From Azomonas macrocytogenes (GTDB taxonomy: Bacteria > Pseudomonadota > Gammaproteobacteria > Pseudomonadales > Pseudomonadaceae): a stretch of 64,000 nt of DNA. A model generated the notes under the pieces. That model searched no databases. It saw nothing but the letters and a program-made list of their open reading frames with translations, and was not told where the DNA came from. The DNA lies in assembly GCF_014191985.1 (NCBI RefSeq), contig NZ_JACHXI010000020.1, positions 19,186-83,185 on the forward strand, given 5' to 3'. The position numbers and the translations under genes are program-made. Below are positions 18,109-27,141 of the stretch, piece by piece; the stretch's first letter is position 1, and every line of letters begins with the position of its first letter.

Positions 18109-18363
18109 ATGTGCCTGGCAATTCCGGTTCGTATCGAAGAACTGGTCGATGAAGAAACCGCCGTCGCGCACATCGGTGGCTTGCGCAAGACCATCAATAT
18201 CGCGCTGGTGGATGGGTTGCAGGTTGGTGACTACGTCATCCTACATGTCGGCTTTGCCCTGGAGAAACTCGACGAGCAAGAAGCGCAACGGACGTTGGCC
18301 CTGTTCACGGAGCTGGGGCAACTGGAACAAGTGCAGCAGGCTGCGCTGGAGGATGCCTCATGA
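18109..18363 (+). CDS. hypC: Hydrogenase assembly chaperone HypC
   Basis: An 84-residue HypC with the N-terminal MCLAIPVRI (Cys2 catalytic/binding) and the core [20 protein letters not shown]. It forms a complex with HypD for Fe(CN)2CO assembly. It begins five bases after hypF, and its TGA overlaps the hypD ATG. Confidence 0.97.
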   Translation: MCLAIPVRIEELVDEETAVAHIGGLRKTINIALVDGLQVGDYVILHVGFALEKLDEQEAQRTLALFTELGQLEQVQQAALEDAS

Positions 18364-19508
18364 AGTACGTCGATGAATTTCGCGATGGCGACAAGGCACG
18401 GCTCCTTGCCGCCCGCATCGCTGCCGAAGCGAGTCCGCTGCGTCTGTATCATCTGATGGAGTTCTGCGGCGGGCATACCCACGCCATTTTTCGCTATGGC
18501 ATTGTGGACCTGCTGCCGGATAACGTGCGGCTGATCCATGGACCGGGTTGTCCGGTCTGCGTGATGCCTGTCGCCCGCCTGGATCTGGCGCTCGATCTGG
18601 CGCGCCGACCGGGTGTGATGCTCTGCACCTATGGCGACATGCTGCGGGTGCCCGGCTCAGGCCGGCTGACCCTGTTGAAAGTACGTGCCGAAGGCGCTGA
18701 CGTGCGGATGCTGTATTCACCTGCCGATGCCTTGAAGCTGGCGCAGGCGCATCCGGATAAGGAGGTGGTGTTCTTCGCCATCGGTTTCGAGACTACTACG
18801 CCGCCTACTGCCCTGGTGATCGAACAGGCGCGAAGGCTGGGCCTGAAGAATTTTTCGGTGCTCTGCAACCACGTCCTGACCCCAGCGGCGATGCATGCGA
18901 TTCTTACCACGCCCGAGTCGGAATCCGGCGAGCTGCAACTGGATGGCTTCATTGGGCCGGCGCATGTCAGCACTGTGATCGGCAGCGCGCCTTACGAACC
19001 GTTTCCCGAGCGCTATGGCAAGCCGGTCGTGATTGCCGGTTTCGAGCCCTTGGATGTATTGCAGGCGATTCTGATGCTGGTGCGGCAACTCAATGATGGG
19101 CGCGCCATGGTGGAAAATGAATTCACCCGCGCCGTGACCCGTGAAGGCAATACCAAGGCGAAGGGGTTGACCGAAAAGGTTTTCGAACCGCGCGAAAGCT
19201 TTGAATGGCGTGGTCTGGGTAGCGTGCCGTACAGCGCCCTGCGAATTCGCGAAGCCTATGGCGAATTCGATGCCGAACGGCGTTTTGCGCTGCACGTAAA
19301 GCCCGTGCAGGAAAACCGGGCTTGCGAATGCCCGGCAATCCTGCGCGGAGTGAAAAATCCACGCGATTGCCGGCTGTTCGGCACGTCCTGCACGCCGGAT
19401 AACCCGCTTGGTTCCTGCATGGTGTCATCCGAAGGCGCGTGCGCCGCTTATTACCGCTACGGTCGGTATCGCGAAGCAGGGGCTGCGGCCCGGCAGGTGT
19501 ATGCATGA
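18360..19508 (+). CDS. hypD: Hydrogenase iron-ligand assembly protein HypD
   Basis: A 382-residue HypD, the Fe-S protein that holds iron while cyanide and CO are attached. Conserved motifs include [52 protein letters not shown] and [14 protein letters not shown]. The C-terminal cysteines that bind the [4Fe-4S] cluster lie in [44 protein letters not shown]. The start overlaps hypC by 4 bases and the stop overlaps hypE by 4 bases. Confidence 0.98.
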   Translation: MKYVDEFRDGDKARLLAARIAAEASPLRLYHLMEFCGGHTHAIFRYGIVDLLPDNVRLIHGPGCPVCVMPVARLDLALDLARRPGVMLCTYGDMLRVPGSGRLTLLKVRAEGADVRMLYSPADALKLAQAHPDKEVVFFAIGFETTTPPTALVIEQARRLGLKNFSVLCNHVLTPAAMHAILTTPESESGELQLDGFIGPAHVSTVIGSAPYEPFPERYGKPVVIAGFEPLDVLQAILMLVRQLNDGRAMVENEFTRAVTREGNTKAKGLTEKVFEPRESFEWRGLGSVPYSALRIREAYGEFDAERRFALHVKPVQENRACECPAILRGVKNPRDCRLFGTSCTPDNPLGSCMVSSEGACAAYYRYGRYREAGAAARQVYA

Positions 19509-20530
19509 ACCGGCTCGATCTACGCAACGGCAAGGTGGAGATGGTACACGGCAGCGGTGGCCGGGCGATGGGGCAATTGATCCGGGAATTATTTGCCGCA
19601 GCCTTTCGCAACGAGTGGCTGGATCAAGGCAACGATCAGGCTCAATTCAGCTTGCCGCCGGGGCGGGTGGTCATGGCTACCGATAGCCATGTGATCGCGC
19701 CGCTGTTTTTCCCTGGCGGGGATATCGGCAGCCTGTCCGTGCACGGCACCATCAACGATGTGGCGATGGCTGGCGCCAGGCCTTGTTACCTGGCTGCCGG
19801 TTTCATCCTGGAGGAAGGTTTTCCGCTGGCCGACTTGCAGCGCATCGTCGAGTCAATGGCTGCTGCCTCGCGTGCAGCCGGGGTGCCGATCGTGACCGGT
19901 GATACCAAGGTCGTGGAGCGCGGCAAGGGCGATGGCGTATTCATCACTACGACTGGCGTGGGCGTGATGCCCCCAGGGGTAGAGCTTTCCGGAGATCGCG
20001 CTCGGCCAGGTGACAGGATTCTGCTTTCCGGGAATATTGGCGATCACGGAGTGACCATCCTGTCGTTACGCGAGAGCCTGGGCTTCGAGACAGAGATCGG
20101 TTCCGATTCCCAGGCATTGCATACCCTGGTAGCGGCAATGGTGGAGGCAGTGCCGGAAATCCGCTGCCTGCGCGATCCGACTCGTGGTGGACTGGCCAAC
20201 ACCTTGAACGAGTTGGCGCAGCAGTCCGGCGTCGGTATGCAATTGCTCGAACGGGAAATTCCGGTGCGCGAGCCGGTGCGGGCAGCTTGTGAGTTTCTTG
20301 GGTTGGATCCGCTGTATGTCGCCAACGAAGGCAAGCTGATCGCCATCTGCCCGGTGGAACAGGCTGAACGGTTACTGGCGACAATGCGCGCCCACCCGCA
20401 AGGACGTGATGCAGCGATCATTGGTACGGTGGTTGAGGATGTCCAGTGTTTCGTGCAGATGGAAACACTGTTCGGTGGCAATCGCATGGTGGACTGGCTT
20501 AATGGAGAACAACTGCCGCGTATCTGCTGA
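19505..20530 (+). CDS. hypE: Hydrogenase carbamoyl dehydratase HypE
   Basis: A 341-residue PurM-like ATPase. It dehydrates the carbamoyl group placed on its C-terminal cysteine to thiocyanate, the donor of the CN ligands. The acceptor is visible: the protein ends PRIC. Other family signatures are VHGSGGRAMGQLI, TDSHVIAPLFFPGGDIG, VTGDTKVVERGKGDGVFI, DPTRGGLANTLNELA and ANEGKLIAI. It is the last gene of the co-directional hup-hyp run and is followed by a strong terminator. Confidence 0.98.
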   Translation: MNRLDLRNGKVEMVHGSGGRAMGQLIRELFAAAFRNEWLDQGNDQAQFSLPPGRVVMATDSHVIAPLFFPGGDIGSLSVHGTINDVAMAGARPCYLAAGFILEEGFPLADLQRIVESMAAASRAAGVPIVTGDTKVVERGKGDGVFITTTGVGVMPPGVELSGDRARPGDRILLSGNIGDHGVTILSLRESLGFETEIGSDSQALHTLVAAMVEAVPEIRCLRDPTRGGLANTLNELAQQSGVGMQLLEREIPVREPVRAACEFLGLDPLYVANEGKLIAICPVEQAERLLATMRAHPQGRDAAIIGTVVEDVQCFVQMETLFGGNRMVDWLNGEQLPRIC

Positions 20531-20556
20531 GCCGATTCATGGGCGACACCTAAAAG

Positions 20557-20586
20557 AAGACCGGGCACGCAGGCCCGGTCTTTGGT
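20557..20586. terminator. Bidirectional terminator between hypE and hupE
   Basis: AAGACCGGGC (20557-20566) pairs perfectly with GCCCGGTCTT (20573-20582), loop ACGCAG. It is followed by T residues on the plus strand (TTTGGTTTT), and CTTCTTTTA follows on the minus strand, so it can end both convergent transcripts. Confidence 0.85.
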
Positions 20587-20602
20587 TTTCCAGCAAGCGC
20601 CA

Positions 20603-21166
20603 TCAGACCATCATCAACGCACCGCTGGCGGCGATCAGCGCGCCAGCTCCACGGGCCAGCAGCGGCAAGCGCTGACGAAGCGTCGTGGTGAGCAGCCCTC
20701 CGGTCACGTGCAGGGCGAGACTGGCCGCGAGGAAGCCGCTGGCAAAGGCGATCACGCTGCCGCTGGCTTCCGCGCCATGGGCATAGCCATGGAAGATCGC
20801 AAAAAAGCCCGCCAGGGCCAGCGATACGAAAGCGGGTAGGCGAATGGCGCTGGCGAGCAACAGGCCCAGGAGCAGGACGGAAAGTGCGATACCGGTTTCC
20901 AGCAGCGGCAGTCCCGTACCGGCCACGCCCATGGCGAATCCGGCCAGCAAGGCCGTCAGGAAGGTCGCTGGAACAGCGATCTGCATGGCTCGTGGTTGCA
21001 GCGCAGCCCAGATACCGATGGCCAGCATTGCCAACAGATGATCTGCTCCGGTAAAGGGATGGAGCAAGCCGGCAATCAGACCGTTCCCGTCATGGCCGGC
21101 ATGGGCGAATGCCGCACCGGGCAACAAAGCCAGGGCAAGCAGGGAAAACAGATGACGTTTGTTCAT
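20603..21166 (-). CDS. hupE: HupE/UreJ family nickel-permease-like membrane protein
   Basis: A 187-residue integral membrane protein. The N-terminus MNKRHLFSLLALALLPGAAFA is a signal-like segment, followed by HAGHDG. The family motif HPFTGADHLLAMLAIGIWA lies at residues ~36-54, and FHGYAHGAEASGS near residue 130 is the second conserved His motif. About six hydrophobic helices are visible. HupE/UreJ proteins are implicated in nickel entry for hydrogenase or urease. Here the gene is convergent with hypE, so it is a separate unit. The start at 21166 is set by AGGAG just upstream. Confidence 0.93.
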   Translation of the reverse strand: MNKRHLFSLLALALLPGAAFAHAGHDGNGLIAGLLHPFTGADHLLAMLAIGIWAALQPRAMQIAVPATFLTALLAGFAMGVAGTGLPLLETGIALSVLLLGLLLASAIRLPAFVSLALAGFFAIFHGYAHGAEASGSVIAFASGFLAASLALHVTGGLLTTTLRQRLPLLARGAGALIAASGALMMV

Positions 21167-21508
21167 GAGCAACTCCTGATGATCGATTTCGTCATGCCGG
21201 CGACCTTCCATGAAGTGCCGTATTAAAGATGAAGAGAGGCGCAGCTTAATTCAAAAGCACAGCAGTCACCATGTTCGAATCAGCGCCTTGCATAGCTGTT
21301 TTGTCTTGTGGCAACGGAGGTATGGTTGTCCGCCAAAAACCGCTTTCAAGTCTCGGACCTTGATTTATACTCGGACAAGCGGTCGTTGCTGGAAACGCAT
21401 TTCCATTCCGCAGCACGCAGCAGATGGATGCCGAAATGCTCGGTTTCTTGTCGAACCGCGAAGCGCCCTCGTCAGGGGGAACAATAAAAGCGAATTGGAG
21501 ATGTGCTA
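21167..21508 (+). promoter_or_regulatory. Cold-shock gene leader region
   Basis: A 342-base gap without a gene. TATACT at 21366-21371 is a good -10; CTTTCA at 21343-21348 is a weak -35 at 17 bases. A start near 21378 would give a ~130-nt 5' UTR, the long leader usual for cspA-type mRNAs. The part next to hupE should carry the hupE promoter; I see no clear one. Confidence 0.35.
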
Positions 21509-21718
21509 ATGGCTGGTCGTGAAACAGGAACCGTCAAATGGTTCAACGATGCCAAGGGGTACGGGTTTATTCAGCGTGAAGGCGGCGCGGACGTATTCGT
21601 CCACTATCGGGCTATTCGCGGCGAAGGCCACCGCTCTCTTGTAGAAGGTCAGAAGGTCGAGTTTTCGGTTACCGACGGCCAGAAAGGCCTGCAGGCCGAA
21701 GACGTCGCCAGCGTCTGA
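21509..21718 (+). CDS. Cold-shock family protein
   Basis: A 69-residue single cold-shock domain protein starting [20 protein letters not shown]. The RNA-binding motifs RNP1 (KGYGFI) and RNP2 (VFVHY) are intact. Such proteins act as RNA chaperones that melt secondary structure. The ATG at 21509 has GGAG eight bases upstream and gives the usual family start; a GTG two codons earlier is not preferred. Its terminator follows directly. Confidence 0.95.
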   Translation: MAGRETGTVKWFNDAKGYGFIQREGGADVFVHYRAIRGEGHRSLVEGQKVEFSVTDGQKGLQAEDVASV

Positions 21719-21738
21719 TCGTACTGCTGGCGTTGCCG

Positions 21739-21770
21739 AAAGAGGCCCGTTGCAGGCGGGTTCCTCTTTT
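21739..21770 (+). terminator. Rho-independent terminator of the cold-shock gene
   Basis: AAAGAGG (21739-21745) pairs with CCTCTTT (21763-21769), and CCCG with CGGG inside, ending in a T-run. It lies 20 bases after the stop and just before the convergent gene at 21779. Confidence 0.85.
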
Positions 21771-21778
21771 CATTCAGT

Positions 21779-22153
21779 TCAACCGGTGCGCCAGATGATC
21801 TCTTGCTCGCCTTGCTCGGTAAGGCTGATCCAGCGGTCGGCTTCCTCCTCTTGTTCGTCTTCCTGCCAACCTCCCGGCGCACAACGAATTTCCACCTGCA
21901 AGGCCTGATAGGCATCCCGGGCGCAGGCCAGATCGTCTTCCCAGGGCGTGTTGTCACTTTCCAGCAGCAGGCTGTGCCATTTACCAACGGCCTTGGGTAG
22001 CCAGACTATCGGGATTCCACTGGCGGATTCGCAGGTGGAAACCTCCCCTTTGGACTGCCAGGGCGAACAAGGCCCGAGGCTCTGTTCCAGCCAGGTTCCT
22101 ACAGTTTGCCGATCGGCATCCTTGAGATAGATCTCGATATCCGGTTGACGCAT
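21779..22153 (-). CDS. Conserved hypothetical protein (Pseudomonas type)
   Basis: A 124-residue acidic protein I do not recognise functionally. It starts MRQPDIEIYLKDADRQTV and has no signal peptide or membrane segment. Notable are Trp-rich spots (WLPKAVGKWHSLL, NTPWEDD), an acidic cluster QEDEQEEEADRW near residue 97 and a final EQEIIWRTG. I recall similar short proteins beside cold-shock genes in Pseudomonas, but no function is known to me. It is convergent with the cold-shock gene and lies behind the DUF2076 gene. Confidence 0.75.
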   Translation of the reverse strand: MRQPDIEIYLKDADRQTVGTWLEQSLGPCSPWQSKGEVSTCESASGIPIVWLPKAVGKWHSLLLESDNTPWEDDLACARDAYQALQVEIRCAPGGWQEDEQEEEADRWISLTEQGEQEIIWRTG

Positions 22154-22189
22154 GAAAGGGGACCTTGTGCGTGATGGGTGCTTGCTTGA

Positions 22190-22224
22190 GGCGAAACGAA
22201 ACTCACCGCCCCAGGCGGTGAGTT
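22190..22224 (-). terminator. Terminator of the DUF2076 gene
   Basis: AACTCACCGCC (22200-22210) pairs perfectly with GGCGGTGAGTT (22214-22224), loop CCA. Read on the minus strand, the 11-bp stem is followed by TTCGTTTCG, a weak U-tract. Confidence 0.75.
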
Positions 22225-22261
22225 GGCCAGAATCCAGGCTGGTGAAGGTAGCCGGAAGCTG

Positions 22262-22984
22262 TCAGACGAAAGAGTCGTCGTCGCTATCGAAGAAACCACC
22301 GTCGTCACCGCCAGAATCTGCTTGCTGGAAGTCATCGCTGCCATAATTGTCATCCATGCCTGAGTCAGCCCAGGCCCCTTGATCGGGCTCGGCAGCGCCG
22401 GTATCGGCTACAGCTGGAGCGGGTTCTTCATTGATGACCTGGACGATTTCTTCCGGAGACGAGTCGTGGAAAAGGCCGGAAATGGTATCGGCCAGCAGCA
22501 TACCACCTGCCACACCCACTGCTGTTTGCATGGCTCCAGCCAGGAAGCCCCCGGAGCGGGAAGGGGCTGCTGCTGCATTGTTGCCCCAGCCAGCCGGATT
22601 GCCCTGGCCGTAGTTCTGCTGATTGCCCTGGCGCGGACCAGGCTCGTTCCAGCCGCTCCGGCTGGGTGTCGCTACCGATGTTTTATGGCTGGGCTGCTGG
22701 TCGCCACCACCGAACAGACTCGACAGGAATCCACCACTGCTGGGGCGGCTTTGCTGGAGTGAAGCTACCTGGGCTTCCAGCTCTTTTATGCGTTGGTCCA
22801 GACGCTTGAGCGCTGCTTCCTGGATGAGAATGACCTGAGCCATGTAGTAGGGGGCGGCAGGTTGCTCGCGCAGGCGCGCCTGGATGAGTTGCTCGGCTTG
22901 GCTATCGCGCGTGGCTGTCTGGTTTTCGGCTTCTTTGAGACGGGTGAACAAGCCGTCGATAAGCTTCTGTTCTTCAGTTTGCAT
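22262..22984 (-). CDS. DUF2076 domain-containing protein
   Basis: A 240-residue protein of the DUF2076 family, whose function is not established. Residues 1-80 are helical and likely coiled-coil (EEQKLIDGLFTRLKEAEN, ALKRLDQRIKELEAQVASLQ). A low-complexity Gly/Gln/Asn/Pro linker follows. Around residue 150 a short hydrophobic Gly/Ala segment (GAMQTAVGVAGGMLLADTI) occurs. The C-terminal ~50 residues are very acidic, ending GGFFDSDDDSFV. Start at 22984 with AGGAAA upstream. DUF2076 members are periplasmic or membrane-associated by prediction, but I see no clear signal peptide here. Confidence 0.88.
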   Translation of the reverse strand: MQTEEQKLIDGLFTRLKEAENQTATRDSQAEQLIQARLREQPAAPYYMAQVILIQEAALKRLDQRIKELEAQVASLQQSRPSSGGFLSSLFGGGDQQPSHKTSVATPSRSGWNEPGPRQGNQQNYGQGNPAGWGNNAAAAPSRSGGFLAGAMQTAVGVAGGMLLADTISGLFHDSSPEEIVQVINEEPAPAVADTGAAEPDQGAWADSGMDDNYGSDDFQQADSGGDDGGFFDSDDDSFV

Positions 22985-23203
22985 GATCGGTTTCCTGTGT
23001 ACGCGCGGCACTAGAACATATCTAGTCTAAACGTTGGTACTTCCTCGTTTGTATTGGTCACGATGGAAGCGGGTTGGCAGAGTGCTCGTGCCTACTAATA
23101 TGCTGACGAGCCACTCGTTTTTCAATGTTGCCCGGGAGCGGAGGCGGAATTTGTCTTTCAGGCAATCCCTGCAACCGGATGGAACGTTGCAGCACGTAAC
23201 GAA

Positions 23204-24343
23204 TCAGGTCAGCAAGCGCACTAGTGTCCTGTAGTAAATATCGGTCAGCAGATCGAGATCACTGGCCAGAACCTTTTCGTTTACCTGGTGAATGGTGGCG
23301 TTGACCGGGCCCAGTTCGACCACCTGGGTACCCAGGGTCGCAATGAAGCGGCCATCCGACGTGCCGCCGCTGGTGGATGGGGTTGTTTCGCGCCCCGTCA
23401 CCTCATGAATGCTGGCGGCGATGGCATCGAGCAAATCGCCCGGTTCGGTGAGAAACGGCAGACCGGACAGGGACCAGTCGATATGCCAGTCCAGCTTGTG
23501 CTTGTCGAGAATCATCTGGGTGCGTTGCTGCAACCGCTCGACAGTCGACTCGGTGGAAAAACGGAAATTGAATAGCGCGACCAAGGTGCCCGGTATGACG
23601 TTGGTCGCACCAGTCCCGGCATTCAGGTTGGATATCTGGAAACTGGTCGGCGGGAAGAAGGCATTGCCATCGTCCCAATGTTCGGCAGCGAGTTCGGCCA
23701 GGGCCGGTGCAGCCAGATGGATCGGATTTCTGGCCAGGTGTGGATACGCGACATGGCCTTGTTTGCCACGGATGGTCAGCGTGCCGCCAAGAGAGCCGCG
23801 GCGGCCATTCTTGACCATGTCGCCGAGCAGGTCGGTACTGGATGGCTCGCCGACGATGCACCAATCCAACTGCTGGTTGCGTTCTCGCAGGCGTTCGACC
23901 ACCGCCCTAGTGCCATGCACTGCCGGGCCTTCTTCGTCGCTGGTAATGAGAAAAGCGATCCTGCCGCGGTGGTCTGGATGATCGCTGACAAAGCGCTCCA
24001 CTGCGACCACCATCGCCGCGAGGCTGCCTTTCATATCTGCAGCTCCCCGGCCAAGCAGCATGCCCTGGGCGTCGATGATGGGCGCGAATGGTGGTTGCGT
24101 CCAGGCATCCTGCGGGCCGCTGGGGACTACGTCGGTATGCCCGGCAAAACAGAGAACCGGCCCTGTTGTGCCCCGAATCGCCCAGAAGTTCTCTACGCCT
24201 TCGATGGGCAGCGGTTCCGTCTGGAAGCCACAGGCAGCCAGGCGCTTCATCATCAATGGCTGGCAGCCTTCGTCCAGCGGGGTTACGGATGGGCGGCTGA
24301 TCAGGTCACAGGCCAATTCGAGGGTCGGAGAAACGGGGGACAT
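23204..24343 (-). CDS. dapE: Succinyl-diaminopimelate desuccinylase
   Basis: A 379-residue M20-family metallohydrolase that converts N-succinyl-LL-diaminopimelate to LL-diaminopimelate in lysine and peptidoglycan synthesis. The zinc-site motifs are clear: [13 protein letters not shown] (first His), [14 protein letters not shown] (bridging Asp), [12 protein letters not shown] (catalytic and ligand Glu). The dimerisation domain contains [25 protein letters not shown]. The C-terminal [13 protein letters not shown] and [14 protein letters not shown] carry the last ligand. Length matches DapE (~375-383). The pathway partner dapD lies 3.8 kb away on the same strand. Confidence 0.97.
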   Translation of the reverse strand: MSPVSPTLELACDLISRPSVTPLDEGCQPLMMKRLAACGFQTEPLPIEGVENFWAIRGTTGPVLCFAGHTDVVPSGPQDAWTQPPFAPIIDAQGMLLGRGAADMKGSLAAMVVAVERFVSDHPDHRGRIAFLITSDEEGPAVHGTRAVVERLRERNQQLDWCIVGEPSSTDLLGDMVKNGRRGSLGGTLTIRGKQGHVAYPHLARNPIHLAAPALAELAAEHWDDGNAFFPPTSFQISNLNAGTGATNVIPGTLVALFNFRFSTESTVERLQQRTQMILDKHKLDWHIDWSLSGLPFLTEPGDLLDAIAASIHEVTGRETTPSTSGGTSDGRFIATLGTQVVELGPVNATIHQVNEKVLASDLDLLTDIYYRTLVRLLT

Positions 24344-24421
24344 GCATGCTCCGCAATGGCGAAAACGAGGTCGGCATAGTAGCAGGCTGGGTGCTTAGGA
24401 TGATTCTGTATCGATGCGAGC

Positions 24422-24441
24422 AAGGGCATGCCCATGCCCTT
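24422..24441. repeat. 9-bp perfect hairpin adjoining the MITE
   Basis: AAGGGCATG (24422-24430), CC, CATGCCCTT (24433-24441). It lies between two divergent genes, where a terminator is not expected, and directly touches the left end of the palindromic element. Confidence 0.5.
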
Positions 24442-24442
24442 A

Positions 24443-24615
24443 GAGCCTGTTCACGATCTGCTGCGCGTCGGCCAAACGGCGATAAAACCGGCCTGGATCG
24501 CCAGCCCGGTCGGCATGCTCATTTACCACCCGTAAACTCGCGCACGAGCCCGGTCCGCTTCCTCAGTCGTTTTCGCCACCGTTTAGCTCTAGCTCGCGAG
24601 ATCGTGAACAGGCTC
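24443..24615. mobile_element. MITE-like element, ~173 bp, with perfect terminal inverted repeats
   Basis: The ends GAGCCTGTTCACGATC (24443-24458) and GATCGTGAACAGGCTC (24600-24615) are perfect 16-base inverted repeats. Each is flanked by TTA (24440-24442 and 24616-24618), consistent with a 3-base target duplication; if the flanking A/T pair is counted the repeat is 17 bases. The interior has no convincing gene. This shape fits a non-autonomous miniature element mobilised in trans. I recall AGAGCCTGTTCACGATC ends in other Pseudomonas genomes but cannot verify it. It sits between divergent dapE and tcdA, 32 bases before the tcdA start, so it may carry or displace promoter sequence. Confidence 0.7.
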
Positions 24616-24647
24616 TTATACTTTTCGCTCGTTTTCTGGAGGGTGGC

Positions 24648-25454
24648 ATGGGTTTCGACGAGCAGCGTTTTGGCGGGATTGCCCGCTTGTATGGTTTGGC
24701 CGGTATCGAGCGTCTGGTCGCGGCCCATGTTGCTGTGGTCGGCGTCGGCGGGGTTGGTTCTTGGGCTGCCGAGGCGCTGGCGCGTAGCGGGGTCGGGGAG
24801 ATTTCCCTGTTCGACCTGGATGATGTCTGTGTCAGTAATACCAACCGCCAGTCGCACGCTTTGGTAGGCTCCATCGGACAACCCAAAGTCGAGGTGCTGG
24901 CCGCGCGTATTCGCGCTATCAGTCCTCATTGCCTGGTCCATCCTGTGACCGATTTCGTCACGCGGGAAAGCATGGCCGAGCACATCACGGAAAACCTGGA
25001 CTTCGTGCTCGACTGCATCGACAGCGTACCGGCCAAGGCCGCGCTGATCGCCTGGTGCAAAAGACGCAAGATCGGCATCGTCACGACCGGTGGTGCAGGC
25101 GGGCAGATCGATCCCACCCGGATCGAAATCGTCGATCTGAACAAGACCTATAACGATCCCTTGGCTGCCAAGGTGCGCTCTTTGTTACGTCGCGACTACA
25201 ACTTCTCGCGTACGCCGGGGCGGCATTACAGTGTGCCCTGCGTTTTTTCTTCCGAGCAGCTGCGCTATCCGCAAACCGATGGCAGTGTGTGCCAAAGCAA
25301 GGGATTTATCGGTGAAGGCGTAAAGTTGGACTGTGCTGGTGGCTTCGGTGCGGTAATGATGGTCACTGCCAGTTTCGGCATGGCGGCGGCCGCCAAGGCG
25401 GTAGAAAAGCTGGTAGCTGGAGCACGACGGCCTTCGGAGAGAGGTACCGGCTAG
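24648..25454 (+). CDS. tcdA: tRNA threonylcarbamoyladenosine dehydratase TcdA (CsdL)
   Basis: A 268-residue E1-like (ThiF/MoeB family) enzyme that cyclises t6A37 of tRNA to ct6A using ATP. The nucleotide-binding motif VAVVGVGGVGSWAAEALARSG lies at residues ~28-48, then LFDLDDVCVSNTNRQ and DFVLDCIDSVPAKAALI. The later VPCVFSSEQ and KGFIGEGVKLDCAGGFG segments are typical of TcdA. It is convergent with and overlaps csdE by four bases; CsdA-CsdE supply sulfur/persulfide for TcdA-linked chemistry in E. coli. The MITE lies directly upstream. Confidence 0.95.
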   Translation: MGFDEQRFGGIARLYGLAGIERLVAAHVAVVGVGGVGSWAAEALARSGVGEISLFDLDDVCVSNTNRQSHALVGSIGQPKVEVLAARIRAISPHCLVHPVTDFVTRESMAEHITENLDFVLDCIDSVPAKAALIAWCKRRKIGIVTTGGAGGQIDPTRIEIVDLNKTYNDPLAAKVRSLLRRDYNFSRTPGRHYSVPCVFSSEQLRYPQTDGSVCQSKGFIGEGVKLDCAGGFGAVMMVTASFGMAAAAKAVEKLVAGARRPSERGTG

Positions 25455-25867
25455 GTTTTTGTGTCGGCCAGTTCACGCATTCGCTGTAGCACGGCGTTCA
25501 GTCCGTTGCTGCGGGAAGGCGAAAGCTGGCGAGACAGCCCGAGCTGGGCGAACCAATCGGCAAGGTCGATGGTATCCAGCTCCTGGCGCGTAAGGCCATT
25601 GATCCGCAGCAGCAGCAAAGCCAGCAGGCCACGCAGGATGCGCGCATCGCTCACGGCACGAAAATGTAGGTGATTTTCGCTGCTGGCGTCGATCAGCCAG
25701 ACCAGACTTTCGCAGCCCTGGATCCGGTTGGTTTCATTGCATTCTTCGGTGCCGACCGCTTCCAACTGGTTTCCCCATTGCATCAACAAGCGGGCCCTTT
25801 GTTCCCAGCTAGCGGCCTGCTGAAAACGTTCCAAGACCTGGGCAGCCGCAGTGGGTAGGGCATTCAT
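25451..25867 (-). CDS. csdE: SufE/CsdE sulfur acceptor
   Basis: A 138-residue SufE-fold protein that accepts persulfide sulfur from a cysteine desulfurase. The acceptor cysteine lies in NRIQGCESLVWL (near residue 51), and ALLLLRINGLTRQELDTID is the conserved helix region. It ends SNGLNAVLQRMRELA. The start codon overlaps the csdA stop (ATGA), so the two are coupled. Its 3' end overlaps tcdA, on the opposite strand, by four bases. Confidence 0.93.
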   Translation of the reverse strand: MNALPTAAAQVLERFQQAASWEQRARLLMQWGNQLEAVGTEECNETNRIQGCESLVWLIDASSENHLHFRAVSDARILRGLLALLLLRINGLTRQELDTIDLADWFAQLGLSRQLSPSRSNGLNAVLQRMRELADTKT

Positions 25868-27069
25868 GCCAGCAATTCCAAGGCTTGATCGAGAGCAGTG
25901 AAGAAGCGCTGCAGGTCGGAAGAATCGTTGTACAGTCCGAGTGAAACCCGGATTGCTCCAGCCAGCCCGAGATGTTTCATCAGCGGCATGGCGCAGTGGG
26001 TGCCGCTGCGTACTGCGATACCCTGTTCGGTGAGTAGATGAGATAGGTCTGCATGATGAACGCCGATTGCATTGAAACTGACCAGCGCGGTCTGGGGGTG
26101 GGCGACGATGCGGATGCTTTTTCGTGCGAGCAACCCTGCCATTAGCTCCGCATGCAAGGACTGCTCATGGGCCGATACGGCGACCATATCCAGCCCTGCC
26201 AGATAATCGAGGGTTGCTCCAAGGCCGATCACTCCGGCAATTGGTGGCGTGCCGGCTTCGAATCCGAAGGGAGTCGAATGAAATTCCGCGGCGTGATAGT
26301 CGGCGGCGCGCACCATTTCGCCACCGAATTGCCAGTGTTGCAGTTGGTTCAGCGCTTCGTTTCGGCCATAAAGGATACCGACGCCATCCGGTCCGTACAG
26401 CTTGTGACTGGAAAGTACGTAGAAGTCGCAGCCTATTTTCTGTACGTCATGACGGCCATGTACCGCGCCCTGTGCACCATCGATGATGGTCAAGGCACCA
26501 TGGGTTCGGGCCATGGGCAGCAACTCTGCGAGTGGTTGCCAGCTACCGAGCACGTTGGATAATTGGCTTACCGCTAGCAGTCGGGTGCGTGAGCCGATCA
26601 TCTGGCGTGCCGCATCGAGATCGACCATTCCTGCATCGTCGATGGGCAGGATGACCAGGCGGGCCTGTCGCCGCAGGGCAAGCTGTTGCCAGGGCAGTAG
26701 GTTGGCATGGTGCTCCAGGGCGCTGACCACAATGTCGTCGCCTGGCTGGATCAGGTGCTCCAGGCCATAAGCAAGCAGATTTAGGGCTTCGGTCGCGCCA
26801 CGGGTGAAGACGATTCGACTCGGGGAGCCGGCCCCGATCCAGTCAGCCATTTTCTGGCGTGCTGCCTCGAACGCCTGGGTCGAGCGTTCGGCTGGCAGAT
26901 GCTGGGCGCGGTGTACGTTGGCTATGCCGTAGCTATAACAGGCATGCAAGGCATCGATCAGTACCAAGGGTTTCTGGGCGGTCGCGGCGCTGTCGAGGTA
27001 GGTCTGGTTTTCAGCTTCGAAAGCTGCCAAGGCAGGAAAGTCGGAACGCCAGGGAGAGATCAGCGACAT
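25864..27069 (-). CDS. csdA: Cysteine desulfurase CsdA/SufS
   Basis: A 401-residue class V aminotransferase-fold PLP enzyme that removes sulfur from cysteine as a persulfide. Motifs: NQTYLDSAATAQKP at the start, TRGATEALNLLAYGL, VSALEHHANLLPWQ, IDGAQGAVHGRHDV, the PLP lysine in LSSHKLYGPDGVGILYG, and the active cysteine in RSGTHCAMPLMKHLG of the SufS/CsdA class. It is coupled to csdE; together with tcdA the trio is the usual csd module. dapD lies 73 bases upstream on the same strand. Confidence 0.95.
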   Translation of the reverse strand: MSLISPWRSDFPALAAFEAENQTYLDSAATAQKPLVLIDALHACYSYGIANVHRAQHLPAERSTQAFEAARQKMADWIGAGSPSRIVFTRGATEALNLLAYGLEHLIQPGDDIVVSALEHHANLLPWQQLALRRQARLVILPIDDAGMVDLDAARQMIGSRTRLLAVSQLSNVLGSWQPLAELLPMARTHGALTIIDGAQGAVHGRHDVQKIGCDFYVLSSHKLYGPDGVGILYGRNEALNQLQHWQFGGEMVRAADYHAAEFHSTPFGFEAGTPPIAGVIGLGATLDYLAGLDMVAVSAHEQSLHAELMAGLLARKSIRIVAHPQTALVSFNAIGVHHADLSHLLTEQGIAVRSGTHCAMPLMKHLGLAGAIRVSLGLYNDSSDLQRFFTALDQALELLA

Positions 27070-27141
27070 GACGGACTCGAATCACGGGCTCTATGCAGGG
27101 AGGGCAGGGTAAGCCTGCCCTTTGTCGGAGCTGCGGTCGGC

